DNA of 64,000 nucleotides, taken from positions 62,001 to 126,000 of IMG/VR virus record IMGVR_UViG_3300022890_000014; one strand, given 5' to 3'. Below the pieces are notes generated by a model, which worked only from the letters and a program-made list of their open reading frames with translations, was not told the origin of the DNA and did no database searches. The stretch is from a virus. Position numbers and translations under genes: made by a program. Shown here piece after piece: positions 50,616-58,155 of this stretch (the stretch's first letter is position 1; every line of letters starts with the position of its first letter).

Positions 50616-51404
50616 TTAATTGTCATAGTTATCTATCATCCTTAGATTTGGCGCTGCCAGATGCTCAAGGTTTCCATTGTGATAGTCAGCGATGATGTCG
50701 TCGATTATCTTCTCGGAAAGATAGTCGCTTCGTTTGTCAGTAGCCATCCAGAGGTACATTGCTGTGCGGAAGAATAGATACGCACGAGCTTTATGTATGC
50801 CTTCCCATTCAATGAATTTATCTGGATCAACCATACATCTGACTTCTAATTGATTCCTATAAGCATGATACTCAATCCATTGTCTACCATATGCAAACTT
50901 GAACGGAAGCAGAGCGAATATATACAACCACACATATAGAGGGATTATAATAGATTGAGCGATCCATCTCATGGGAGCAATTAGATCAGATATGAATGGC
51001 CTGAACGGTTCGTTGTGATTCAAATACATCATTTGGTTGACATGTACAAACTCGTGTCTAAATATCTCATATCTAGGCAGAGGATCTAGATCTCGGAGTT
51101 CATCAATGGTATATGGCACATACACAGTACGCAGGATAGTTGTCCAATACCTGTTCATGAACTTATCATTTACTCTCCAGTAGCTAGAGAATAACTTCAA
51201 GAAGAACGAGATAGCAATCATAAGCCAAGATTCGGACTTGGGCTTTACTTTTATTCTCCAGTAGTTCACAAGCTGATTATCTATCCATAACCAGTATAAC
51301 TTCTGATCATAACCCTGTAGCTTTGCCGCCTGCATGTCTATAGGATCTGTGGTGTTGAAGCCAAGAATTCGATAGAAACTTTCGGTTCTGCTATTTACTT
51401 TCAT
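50616..51404 (-). CDS. Membrane-associated HExxH metallopeptidase-like protein
   Basis: A 262-residue protein. FRHEFVHVNQ (HEFVH, 117-121) is a zincin motif, and WIEYHAYRNQLEVR (about 177-190) offers Glu and His as further ligands. Hydrophobic helices lie before (about 58-74) and after the motif (about 150-172). It is the second HExxH protein in this block and unrelated to the first outside the motif. The start overlaps the upstream gene. Confidence 0.65.
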   Translation of the reverse strand: MKVNSRTESFYRILGFNTTDPIDMQAAKLQGYDQKLYWLWIDNQLVNYWRIKVKPKSESWLMIAISFFLKLFSSYWRVNDKFMNRYWTTILRTVYVPYTIDELRDLDPLPRYEIFRHEFVHVNQMMYLNHNEPFRPFISDLIAPMRWIAQSIIIPLYVWLYIFALLPFKFAYGRQWIEYHAYRNQLEVRCMVDPDKFIEWEGIHKARAYLFFRTAMYLWMATDKRSDYLSEKIIDDIIADYHNGNLEHLAAPNLRMIDNYDN

Positions 51405-51873
51405 CTATAACCTCCGTCATTACTGTTAGCACCTTGCTAGATATTTCTCGGTTAAGTCTATCGAATGTATCCATACCCATGTATTCAATGATATGCATGA
51501 TTTCTTTTGCAAAGTGAAGTTTTTCACTGAATACTCTTAAGTAGACTTCACCTTCTATAAAACACAGTGTTGACATCTTTTCAAAGTTAAGGAACGTCAT
51601 GTTTATATTTGATGTATCATCACCAGATATAGTGTGCCATCCATTTTTTCTATCGCACACATTGTATCTGTACCAAATAGCACTAGCACCTTTTTCTGCG
51701 ATACCAGTCTCTACGAACCCACCGTAGAGCATACCTCCTTTATCTTCTCTTACTGCTGTTTTTTTGCTATTGATTGAGTATGGAGAGAGCGACGTGAACT
51801 CTTTGAGCCACTTGATTGATTCTTCTGCGGTGTCGGGTAGCCAGTTAATCTTGTCTGTTACTGCTTGAAACAT
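51391..51873 (-). CDS. Hypothetical virion-region protein
   Basis: A 160-residue protein, beta-rich in the middle and helical at the end, no recognised motif. ATG at 51873 follows AGAGGTGAAATC. It is the first gene after a composite palindrome and an extended -10 motif. Confidence 0.72.
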   Translation of the reverse strand: MFQAVTDKINWLPDTAEESIKWLKEFTSLSPYSINSKKTAVREDKGGMLYGGFVETGIAEKGASAIWYRYNVCDRKNGWHTISGDDTSNINMTFLNFEKMSTLCFIEGEVYLRVFSEKLHFAKEIMHIIEYMGMDTFDRLNREISSKVLTVMTEVIDESK

Positions 51874-51917
51874 GATTTCACCTCTAGTAATATGTTGATG
51901 TTTAGCACAGTAACAGA

Positions 51918-51926
51918 CTTATACCA
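51918..51926 (-). promoter_or_regulatory. Extended -10 promoter motif TGGTATAAG
   Basis: Minus-strand TGGTATAAG lies 45 bases before the ATG at 51873. Confidence 0.5.
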
Positions 51927-51939
51927 CTAGTTCACTGGT

Positions 51940-51982
51940 TGCGTAATGAATATCAAGTAAGCTTACGCGTAAGCCTTACGCA
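51940..51982. repeat. Composite palindrome element, short form
   Basis: Half-site TGCGTAA (51940), a TATCAAGTAAG segment and an overlapping CTTACGC lead into the perfect palindrome at 51967-51981. The order resembles the elements at 15967 and 35144. Confidence 0.75.
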
Positions 51983-51984
51983 GA

Positions 51985-52479
51985 CTATATGGACAGCGTG
52001 TTCGAGAACCACCCCATAACACCATAAGGACTTCCGATACCTGTAGGACTACCTGTGATGTCAGCAATATTTAGTGCTTGTTTCAACTCATCTGCTTGCT
52101 GCTCAAACTTCTGCCAAAGCTCATTAGCTTTAGATCTGTAGCTAGCAGCCATAGAATGAGTATCAACTGTCATTCCAGCCGCAGAGTATCCGAGGTGGTT
52201 TCTATCGTGCAGGATTGCCGAAGATTCAAGGAGACGACTCATAGTACCAGTTATAAGAAGATCCTGTGATGGGAAGTCGTTGATTGTGGATGATCCGATA
52301 GGAGGAGGCATAGTATTGTACCTATCTATAGTATCCTCAATAGCATTCTTTATTTCACTGTCAGTCTGCTCTTGTCTTCCTATTAGCTCATTAAGATGAT
52401 CAAAGTCAATCATTCTTCTGCGAACTTTGTTTACGAACCATTCAAGAGCCTTTTCATACGTAGTCAATTCAGTTGACAT
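51985..52479 (-). CDS. Helical virion-region protein
   Basis: A 164-residue, mostly helical protein with a central MPPPIGSS turn. Size and location next to the capsid gene fit a head-tail connector, but this is inference. Start lies behind ACGGAGAAATGTA. Confidence 0.68.
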   Translation of the reverse strand: MSTELTTYEKALEWFVNKVRRRMIDFDHLNELIGRQEQTDSEIKNAIEDTIDRYNTMPPPIGSSTINDFPSQDLLITGTMSRLLESSAILHDRNHLGYSAAGMTVDTHSMAASYRSKANELWQKFEQQADELKQALNIADITGSPTGIGSPYGVMGWFSNTLSI

Positions 52480-52537
52480 TACATTTCTCCGTGGTTATTA
52501 GTTTCTGAAATAACATTGTATCACAAATGTAGTAGAT

Positions 52538-52574
52538 ACAAAAATGCCCAACTCAGACTAGCCAAGTCGGGCAT
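52538..52574 (-). terminator. Intrinsic terminator after the capsid gene
   Basis: On the minus strand AATGCCCGACT pairs with AGTTGGGCATT (11 pairs, one G-T), followed by T4-T5. It separates the capsid gene from the downstream connector and tail genes. Confidence 0.8.
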
Positions 52575-52611
52575 TCATGAACCACCAGCCTACCTAGAGG
52601 TAGTTACGTGA

Positions 52612-53538
52612 TTAGAGTCCTGTCAGTGGATTGGGTACATCGATTGTGAGTTTGCATGTACCTTTGTTGTTTCCAAAGACCATGCTGATGTATTCCCAAG
52701 CCTTCATGAAGATCATGTCGTAATCTTTCTTGATAGCGAATCGGGTATCGCCCATAAGATAGAAGACTCCAAGCATTTCTGGCTTAGTGAACCCATAGAT
52801 GGAACCAGGAGCAACGGTGTCCTTGATTGTGGTGACGAGCTTGTGACCTTGAATGGTCTCGTAGCTCCAACCGCCCACAGTCATTTCACCAGCGATTTTG
52901 TCTCCGACGACGGTAGCGGGGAGGCTACACCAGTCATCGAAGTCAACTTTGTGCATGAGGGTGCAGTCGAAGTTGAGGCTGTCACCGTCAATCATCTTAA
53001 ACAATGCGGTAAGCAATTGTCGGTCAATCATTGTGGCAGGAGAGGTGATGAGCTTGCCAGTTGCGGCTGCGGCTGCATTGGAAAGTTCGATAAGCTTGTC
53101 ATCTTCTACTTTTTCAATATCTTTGACGGAGATCTTTTCGATCCACTCAGTCACGGGATAGTTGAAAGCAAGAAGGAGAGCTTCTTGAATCGAGTACTCA
53201 AGGGTCTCAATCTTATAGAGCTTTGCAGTGAAGCGGTCGCCTTCGATGAAGCGCCCATCGTGGGCACCCATGAAGTTAGCGGCCATAGCTTGTGTATCAT
53301 CATAAGCTCTGTCAATGATCTTTTCGAGTTGATCATGAGTGGTTGAGCGTTGGCAGTCATCAGCGGTGATGATTTCGGGTGGAATAATACTTCTAGCGAA
53401 TCCGCGTTCTCGAATCTTGAGTTGAATGAAGTTTCTTGTTGCGGCGGCTGCTTTATGTAATCCACCATTCTCACCAAGTCTCTTAACAAAAAGGCGATTG
53501 AACTGGCGGGGTTCCATGCCGGTTACTGTATCAAACAT
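52612..53538 (-). CDS. Major capsid protein (likely HK97 fold)
   Basis: ATG at 53538 follows TGAGGTCAAAT; the alternative is four codons upstream. The 308-residue product has a helical N-arm, a long charged helix, and a C-terminal half with GSIYGFTKPEMLGVFYLMGDTRFAIKKDYDMIFMKAWEYISMVF, the beta-strand and P-domain layout typical of HK97-type capsids. Many C-ending codons, a terminator behind it, and a decoration-like gene upstream support a highly expressed capsid gene. Confidence 0.75.
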   Translation of the reverse strand: MFDTVTGMEPRQFNRLFVKRLGENGGLHKAAAATRNFIQLKIRERGFARSIIPPEIITADDCQRSTTHDQLEKIIDRAYDDTQAMAANFMGAHDGRFIEGDRFTAKLYKIETLEYSIQEALLLAFNYPVTEWIEKISVKDIEKVEDDKLIELSNAAAAATGKLITSPATMIDRQLLTALFKMIDGDSLNFDCTLMHKVDFDDWCSLPATVVGDKIAGEMTVGGWSYETIQGHKLVTTIKDTVAPGSIYGFTKPEMLGVFYLMGDTRFAIKKDYDMIFMKAWEYISMVFGNNKGTCKLTIDVPNPLTGL

Positions 53539-53568
53539 ATTTGACCTCATTTATAAAAAAAGATAATT

Positions 53569-53581
53569 GGGGTTGAACCCC
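53569..53581 (-). promoter_or_regulatory. Hairpin upstream of capsid gene
   Basis: GGGGTT-G-AACCCC is a near-perfect 13-base palindrome. On the minus strand it is followed after seven bases by T7. It may be an attenuator or a 5' stabilising hairpin for capsid mRNA. Confidence 0.4.
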
Positions 53582-53615
53582 GCGTAAGGCGTGTTGCGTA
53601 AGGCTCTTAGTCTTT

Positions 53616-53630
53616 GCGTAAGCCTTACGC
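53616..53630. repeat. Palindrome copy, perfect, with two partial copies
   Basis: Perfect core with central C. Partial copies GCGTAAGGCGTG (53582) and GCGTAAGGCTCTTAG (53596) lie immediately upstream, so the site is a cluster before the capsid gene. Confidence 0.95.
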
Positions 53631-53640
53631 AGCCAACGAA

Positions 53641-54093
53641 CTAGGCGTTGATGCGAACCTTAAGAAGACCAGATGCGGGAACTTCAATGACAGTCCCCTT
53701 GATATTCGATTCGTCATCGCTTGCAGCCAAGTATGTCGTGATAACGCCAGCAACAATAACGATAGGAAGGTCTTTTGCCCAAGCAGGACGGGCACCAGCA
53801 GGAGTAACTTCGTAGCCATCAGTGATAGCTTCGTGTGCGCCTTTACCAACGGCAACGCCATTGACTGCATCAGAGTCGGGAGCTTCGGAACCGGAGATGA
53901 CAGGAAAGAGAATATCTTTATGGTTCGCACCAACAGTAGTAGAAGCGGCAGGACTGACGATTGCTTCGTATGCTGCGTTCTGATATACCCACTGGCCTTT
54001 TGCCATAGCAGCAGTTGTAGAGGCAGCAGCAATGGTCCATTGGTGCCGTTCAAGCGTGGAGCCGAGGCCACGAGTAATTTTATAAATAGACAT
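53641..54093 (-). CDS. Capsid decoration-like protein
   Basis: A 150-residue Ala/Gly/Val-rich protein with codon use like the capsid gene. Size, composition and position directly upstream of the capsid gene fit a head decoration or stabilisation protein. No motif is decisive. ATG at 54093 lies behind AAAAGGAGATAGCTTAA. Confidence 0.65.
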   Translation of the reverse strand: MSIYKITRGLGSTLERHQWTIAAASTTAAMAKGQWVYQNAAYEAIVSPAASTTVGANHKDILFPVISGSEAPDSDAVNGVAVGKGAHEAITDGYEVTPAGARPAWAKDLPIVIVAGVITTYLAASDDESNIKGTVIEVPASGLLKVRINA

Positions 54094-54118
54094 TTAAGCT
54101 ATCTCCTTTTGAGACTTA

Positions 54119-55198
54119 TTAAGAGCCTGGATAACTACCTGTGTTAATAGATCCAGATACGAAATCGTTCATGTAAGAATTTGCAGTCTTTCCAATCGGA
54201 ACAGGCTGACCTGGGTGCTTTCTTCTTTCACTAATATCAACATCACTAGTCTCGCCTTCGCCTTCATAAACCTCACCTATGCTTGCAGCATATTTTGGAA
54301 TAGGTCTACTTGGTTCAGCTTCGACATAGTTGTTGTTGCTATTTATGTTGCTGTATAGACTAGAAAGGTCGTCTTCTCCACTGCTTGTTTCTGCGATCTT
54401 TGGTTGGTGTGCTTCTGGCATAGAGCTAGACTGTATGCTTTGACCAACCCAAACATCGATATTTTCAGGTCTTAGTACTTGGTTAGCTACAAGTGTGGCA
54501 GCTTCCTTGTACAGACCGATAACTTTACTTTGCGTGTTAGCAAGATCTTGCAACCTAGTGATCTCATCTGATTGAGCCTTGAGTTGCATGCCTGCACTTT
54601 TCATAAGTTCTTGTTGTCTGCTCATCACTTCTTCGCTTTGTTTTGTTAATCCAGCATACTGACGAATTCTATTGAGCCTTCCTTTTGCTGCTACGTTTGC
54701 TTGATTTCTAGCAGGTGCTCCTGCCTGATAATTATCAAGTTTCTCATGGAGATACATAGTTCCAGCAAGTGGTAGAGCTATAGCTTTCACGGCACTAGAT
54801 TCGAGAGGTGCTGTAATTCTGTGAGAAATAAGCTTTCCTTCTCCAGACTGAGCAAGAAGCTTTGATATATGTTCAGGTGAAAAGTTAAGCCTCTTGCTTG
54901 CATCAGCAACATCTTTGGGAGTGACCTTGTATTTGGTTAGTCCACCGATACCAGGAATCTCACCAAGATACTTATTATATACTGAGCCTAGTCCAGTTGT
55001 CAGCTTCTCAGAGGGAGCAACGATACCATATTCAATAGCTTTTGAGCCTAGAGTATCTTTTGAGAGATACTTCTCTGCCGGATTGATAATCTTGCCTACA
55101 AGATCTCCAATCCACTTTATGGGCATGGTTGCGAATGAATCGACACCTCTTACACGAGTTGCCGCATCCATTACTGCTTTTCCAGAAGGCAGAGGCAT
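54119..55198 (-). CDS. Internal or structural virion protein
   Basis: A 359-residue protein. A coiled-coil stretch (about 185-235, SRQQELMKSAG...DEITRLQ) lies before a disordered Pro/Ser-rich C-terminal part with KTANSYMNDF. Possible internal head or scaffold-type protein. Codon use is the AT-rich kind. Confidence 0.65.
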   Translation of the reverse strand: MPLPSGKAVMDAATRVRGVDSFATMPIKWIGDLVGKIINPAEKYLSKDTLGSKAIEYGIVAPSEKLTTGLGSVYNKYLGEIPGIGGLTKYKVTPKDVADASKRLNFSPEHISKLLAQSGEGKLISHRITAPLESSAVKAIALPLAGTMYLHEKLDNYQAGAPARNQANVAAKGRLNRIRQYAGLTKQSEEVMSRQQELMKSAGMQLKAQSDEITRLQDLANTQSKVIGLYKEAATLVANQVLRPENIDVWVGQSIQSSSMPEAHQPKIAETSSGEDDLSSLYSNINSNNNYVEAEPSRPIPKYAASIGEVYEGEGETSDVDISERRKHPGQPVPIGKTANSYMNDFVSGSINTGSYPGS

Positions 55199-55201
55199 AA
55201 T

Positions 55202-56062
55202 CTATCTTCTTCCCATTCGTTGTTGCAATGCGTTTGCTAACTCTTGTTGTCCAGCTTCTTTTCCACCTGAGCGACCAGCTAGGTAAGCTCCACCACCAAC
55301 AACAGGAAGTCCAACTACTCCCCATCTGCCAATGCTTCCAAGCCTAGTGTTAGGCTTTACATCTTTAGAAACAGAATCCACCAGTTGGTCAGTTGGTTTT
55401 TCAGTTGGTTTTTCACCTGGAACTTTACTTGGTGGTCCAGGCTTAGGCGCTACTTTTGGCGTAGTTTTAGCGGCACCAGATGCGAAACCAGTAGGAGTCG
55501 AGGCTTCCACTTTGGCAACTTCTTTACCCCAGTTTTTACCAACTCCAGAACTAAAAACACTAGGCTTAACTGGTTTCTGAACACTCTTAGCAGCCATTTG
55601 TTCTCCAGCACCAGCAACTCGCATGCCTATGTTAGACATTTGTCGACCTAGCCAGTTACCAATTCGGGCAGTCTTAAGAAGCTCTTCTTCTGCATGCGTA
55701 AGGCTTACGCCTGCTTCAGCTTTTTCGGAAGTGGACTCAATGAAATCATTAAGCCAAGGAGAGGGCATACCTTGAAGATCGATGCCAGCCTCTTTTGTAA
55801 TGAATGAGAAGTCTCGATCTTTGATAGGGCCAAATCTGCTACTAAGAGCTATCTGGCTCAGTTCAGATGAGATCTTCTCAAGCATTGACCTTCCGAGGTC
55901 TGACAATCCATCTCCAGAGGGAAGCGTATCATGCCATCTAGATTCCTCTTCCTTAATGAACAACGAGGATTGCTTCGCCTGCATACAAGAAAGAGCGGTG
56001 TTAGCCTCTACGTCTTGAGCAAAAGAATTAATTCCGTTCATATAGTTGTCGAATCCAGACAT
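55202..56062 (-). CDS. Virion protein with hydrophobic C-terminus, palindrome inside
   Basis: A 286-residue protein with a helical N-terminal half, a Lys/Pro/Thr linker (about 170-235) and a hydrophobic GVVGLPVVGGGAYLAG segment near the end. A perfect palindrome at 55696-55710 is read G-V-S-L-T-H. No family is recognised. Confidence 0.68.
   Translation of the reverse strand: MSGFDNYMNGINSFAQDVEANTALSCMQAKQSSLFIKEEESRWHDTLPSGDGLSDLGRSMLEKISSELSQIALSSRFGPIKDRDFSFITKEAGIDLQGMPSPWLNDFIESTSEKAEAGVSLTHAEEELLKTARIGNWLGRQMSNIGMRVAGAGEQMAAKSVQKPVKPSVFSSGVGKNWGKEVAKVEASTPTGFASGAAKTTPKVAPKPGPPSKVPGEKPTEKPTDQLVDSVSKDVKPNTRLGSIGRWGVVGLPVVGGGAYLAGRSGGKEAGQQELANALQQRMGRR
55696..55710. repeat. Palindrome copy inside a gene, perfect
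   Basis: Perfect core with central G, in coding sequence on the minus strand, read G-V-S-L-T. Confidence 0.95.
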
Positions 56063-56077
56063 GTTATCTCTCCGAGC

Positions 56078-56368
56078 TTATCCGCAAAAAAGGTTGAAGA
56101 GATTCCTGGCAGCTTGGGGTTGCCCAGTCTGCGAAGCGATCTTATTGAGTTCGTTGGCGATGCCATGCTTGATGCCGTCAGAAACGATAATGCCGTAAGC
56201 TTGCTTATTTTCAGAAGCTTGCTTTGACATTTCTTCTTTTTGCATTTGGGCTTCTGCAACTTTCTCAAGGTATTGTTCATTAGAGAGTCCGTGAGCAGCA
56301 GCGGTCTTCGCAAGCTGGTCATCGTGACCGGAAAACTCTCTGTCATAAAGTTCAGCCAAAGTAATCAT
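56078..56368 (-). CDS. Small helical virion protein with GLSxEQY motif
   Basis: A 96-residue helical protein. AKTAAAHGLSNEQYLEKVAEA (20-40) resembles a segment of the gene at 57179. Capsid-like codon use suggests abundance. Possibly an internal head or scaffold component. Confidence 0.65.
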   Translation of the reverse strand: MITLAELYDREFSGHDDQLAKTAAAHGLSNEQYLEKVAEAQMQKEEMSKQASENKQAYGIIVSDGIKHGIANELNKIASQTGQPQAARNLFNLFCG

Positions 56369-56441
56369 TCTTTTATTCTCCGATTTATATACAGGCTATG
56401 TACATAAATGTTATTGCGTAAGATTCAACACGGAAGTCTTT

Positions 56442-56456
56442 GCGTAAGCCTTACGC
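56442..56456. repeat. Palindrome copy, perfect
   Basis: Perfect core with central C; a half-site GCGTAAG lies 27 bases upstream (56415). Confidence 0.95.
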
Positions 56457-56483
56457 GACACCGAAATGCCGCGAAATTGTAGA

Positions 56484-57179
56484 CTAGGTAAGAGCTTCGT
56501 ATCCACCGTAACCAGCACCGGCTAGACCAACAGCGGGAAGGCCACCTTCAAGAGCAAGACGGCCAGCAGCTTCGCCACGACCCATCTGCTGAACAGCTTT
56601 TGCACCTTCTGTGCTAAATAGCGGCATTTGTGCAGCGCCACCCTCGCCGAGGCCAGTAGCTCTCTGCCCAAGGTTCTTCAAGCGGCTCATGTAGTTACCA
56701 GCGGCTTCACCTGTAGCGCGACCTGCATTGCCGATTGCTCCACCAGCACTACTAATCATTCTTGACAACCAGTTAGCCACTTCGGGCGTAACTGCTTCAG
56801 CGGCACTGGCACTCTTGATGAGTTCGGCAGCTTCACCGTAGCCATTCAAGCGGAGCATATTTTCCATGAGACCGAGCTTGGCAACTTGGGCAAGCTTGAC
56901 ATGAACTTCAGAGACGCGATCTCGTACAGGATCGGCACAGGCGAACTTGGTGAGTTCGTCAAAGTAACCAAGAGCCATAACTTCGCCAAGATACTCGTTC
57001 GTGGCGGCAACTTTGTTCATCATAGCTTCTTGGTTGACAACTTGGCTAGCTTTCTTGTCCATGTATTGTTCTACAGAAAGACCTTCAGCAGCAGCGGCTC
57101 TTGCCCAACCATCTCCCTGCTCAGGAGTTTGTTGTTGAGCAGTCTTGGTCATGGTATTATAAAGGGATAATAGACTCAT
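56484..57179 (-). CDS. Helical virion protein with GLSxEQY motif
   Basis: A 231-residue Ala-rich helical protein. AAAAEGLSVEQYMDKKA (about 28-44) matches the smaller protein at 56368, and the C-terminus has a Gly-rich hydrophobic end (LPAVGLAGAGYGG). It could be an internal head protein. Codon use is capsid-like. Confidence 0.68.
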   Translation of the reverse strand: MSLLSLYNTMTKTAQQQTPEQGDGWARAAAAEGLSVEQYMDKKASQVVNQEAMMNKVAATNEYLGEVMALGYFDELTKFACADPVRDRVSEVHVKLAQVAKLGLMENMLRLNGYGEAAELIKSASAAEAVTPEVANWLSRMISSAGGAIGNAGRATGEAAGNYMSRLKNLGQRATGLGEGGAAQMPLFSTEGAKAVQQMGRGEAAGRLALEGGLPAVGLAGAGYGGYEALT

Positions 57180-57239
57180 ATCTTCTCCTAGTTATAGAAC
57201 TCAATCTTTTTGAAGATTGGTTTACTATATTGTTGCCGA

Positions 57240-57515
57240 CTACTTGGAAGCTTCTTCTTCCATCTTCTTTTTGTATTCGGGGTCTTTCTTCATCTTGGCG
57301 ATGATTGCTTTCTTCTTGTCAGATTTCTTTTCGTCGTCGCTCTTGCTGTCTTCTTCAGTTGTGCCAGTTGCTTCTTCGGCAGCTTTCTGAAGCTCTGCAC
57401 GAAGGACAGCTTGTCCGAGCTTGTACATGTTTTCGACTTTTTCGCCGAGGTTTTCTGTATTAACAGAAGCGACTTTTTGCTGAGAGCTATTATTGATCAA
57501 ACCAAGGATACTCAT
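57240..57515 (-). CDS. Small acidic/basic helical protein, scaffold-like
   Basis: A 91-residue protein with a helical first half and a second half made almost entirely of Lys, Glu, Asp and Ser. Short charged helical proteins near capsid genes are often scaffold or internal proteins; this is inference. Confidence 0.65.
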   Translation of the reverse strand: MSILGLINNSSQQKVASVNTENLGEKVENMYKLGQAVLRAELQKAAEEATGTTEEDSKSDDEKKSDKKKAIIAKMKKDPEYKKKMEEEASK

Positions 57516-57554
57516 TTCTTACCTCTCGAATTATTTCTAGTAGAAATTCTCATT

Positions 57555-57569
57555 GCGTAAGGCCTACGC
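57555..57569. repeat. Palindrome copy, one mismatch
   Basis: GCGTAAGGCCTACGC differs at one arm position. Confidence 0.85.
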
Positions 57570-57577
57570 ACATAAGA

Positions 57578-58057
57578 TTAGCTGTGGGAAATAGCCATGA
57601 TTGCAGAAGTTCCTTGAGGGGAGCCACTAAGAGTGTGGATACCATCATTGGAAATATCAGCCAAGCCAGCTTGCACTTTTCTCTGCTCAACTTTGGCAGC
57701 AAACAGATCGTTGTTGTACTGACTTCCATCATTTGGCTTCACGGTACTGAGAGTATCAGCTTGCCCAGGACCATCACCAGGAACTTCAATTCCACCCTTG
57801 GGGGACGTAACGGCAGCGGAGGGAGGAAGATTGGTGTTCATTCCAGAGAGTTCTGCACCAGCAACGACTGCGGCAGAGATCTTGGACATCATGTTGAGAT
57901 AGCCCTTGCCAATAAAAGCGCCTTCGCCTTTGGCATGAGAAGCGATCTTTTCGAGTTGGGATTCTTTTTCGACGATAATAGAAGCAATCTTTTCAAAGGT
58001 GCCTTCTGTGGTTCCGCCATTGGCTTGCTCTTGCAAGAAATTCATTAAGCTAGACAT
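57578..58057 (-). CDS. Virion-region protein
   Basis: ATG at 58057 follows CGAGGAGAAACGGTT and gives 159 residues. It has a helical N-terminal half and a Gly/Pro/Ser-rich C-terminal half, with capsid-like codon use. A possible minus promoter (TATAAT at 58116-58111 with AAGACA about 18 bases further) lies in the 98-base gap upstream. Confidence 0.65.
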   Translation of the reverse strand: MSSLMNFLQEQANGGTTEGTFEKIASIIVEKESQLEKIASHAKGEGAFIGKGYLNMMSKISAAVVAGAELSGMNTNLPPSAAVTSPKGGIEVPGDGPGQADTLSTVKPNDGSQYNNDLFAAKVEQRKVQAGLADISNDGIHTLSGSPQGTSAIMAISHS

Positions 58058-58155
58058 AACCGTTTCTCCTCGGTTTACTGTTTTAAACATTTGTCAATTT
58101 AGCTTCAACCATTATAATTTATATTTCACACTTTGTCTTTTTTGTAAAATGAAAT

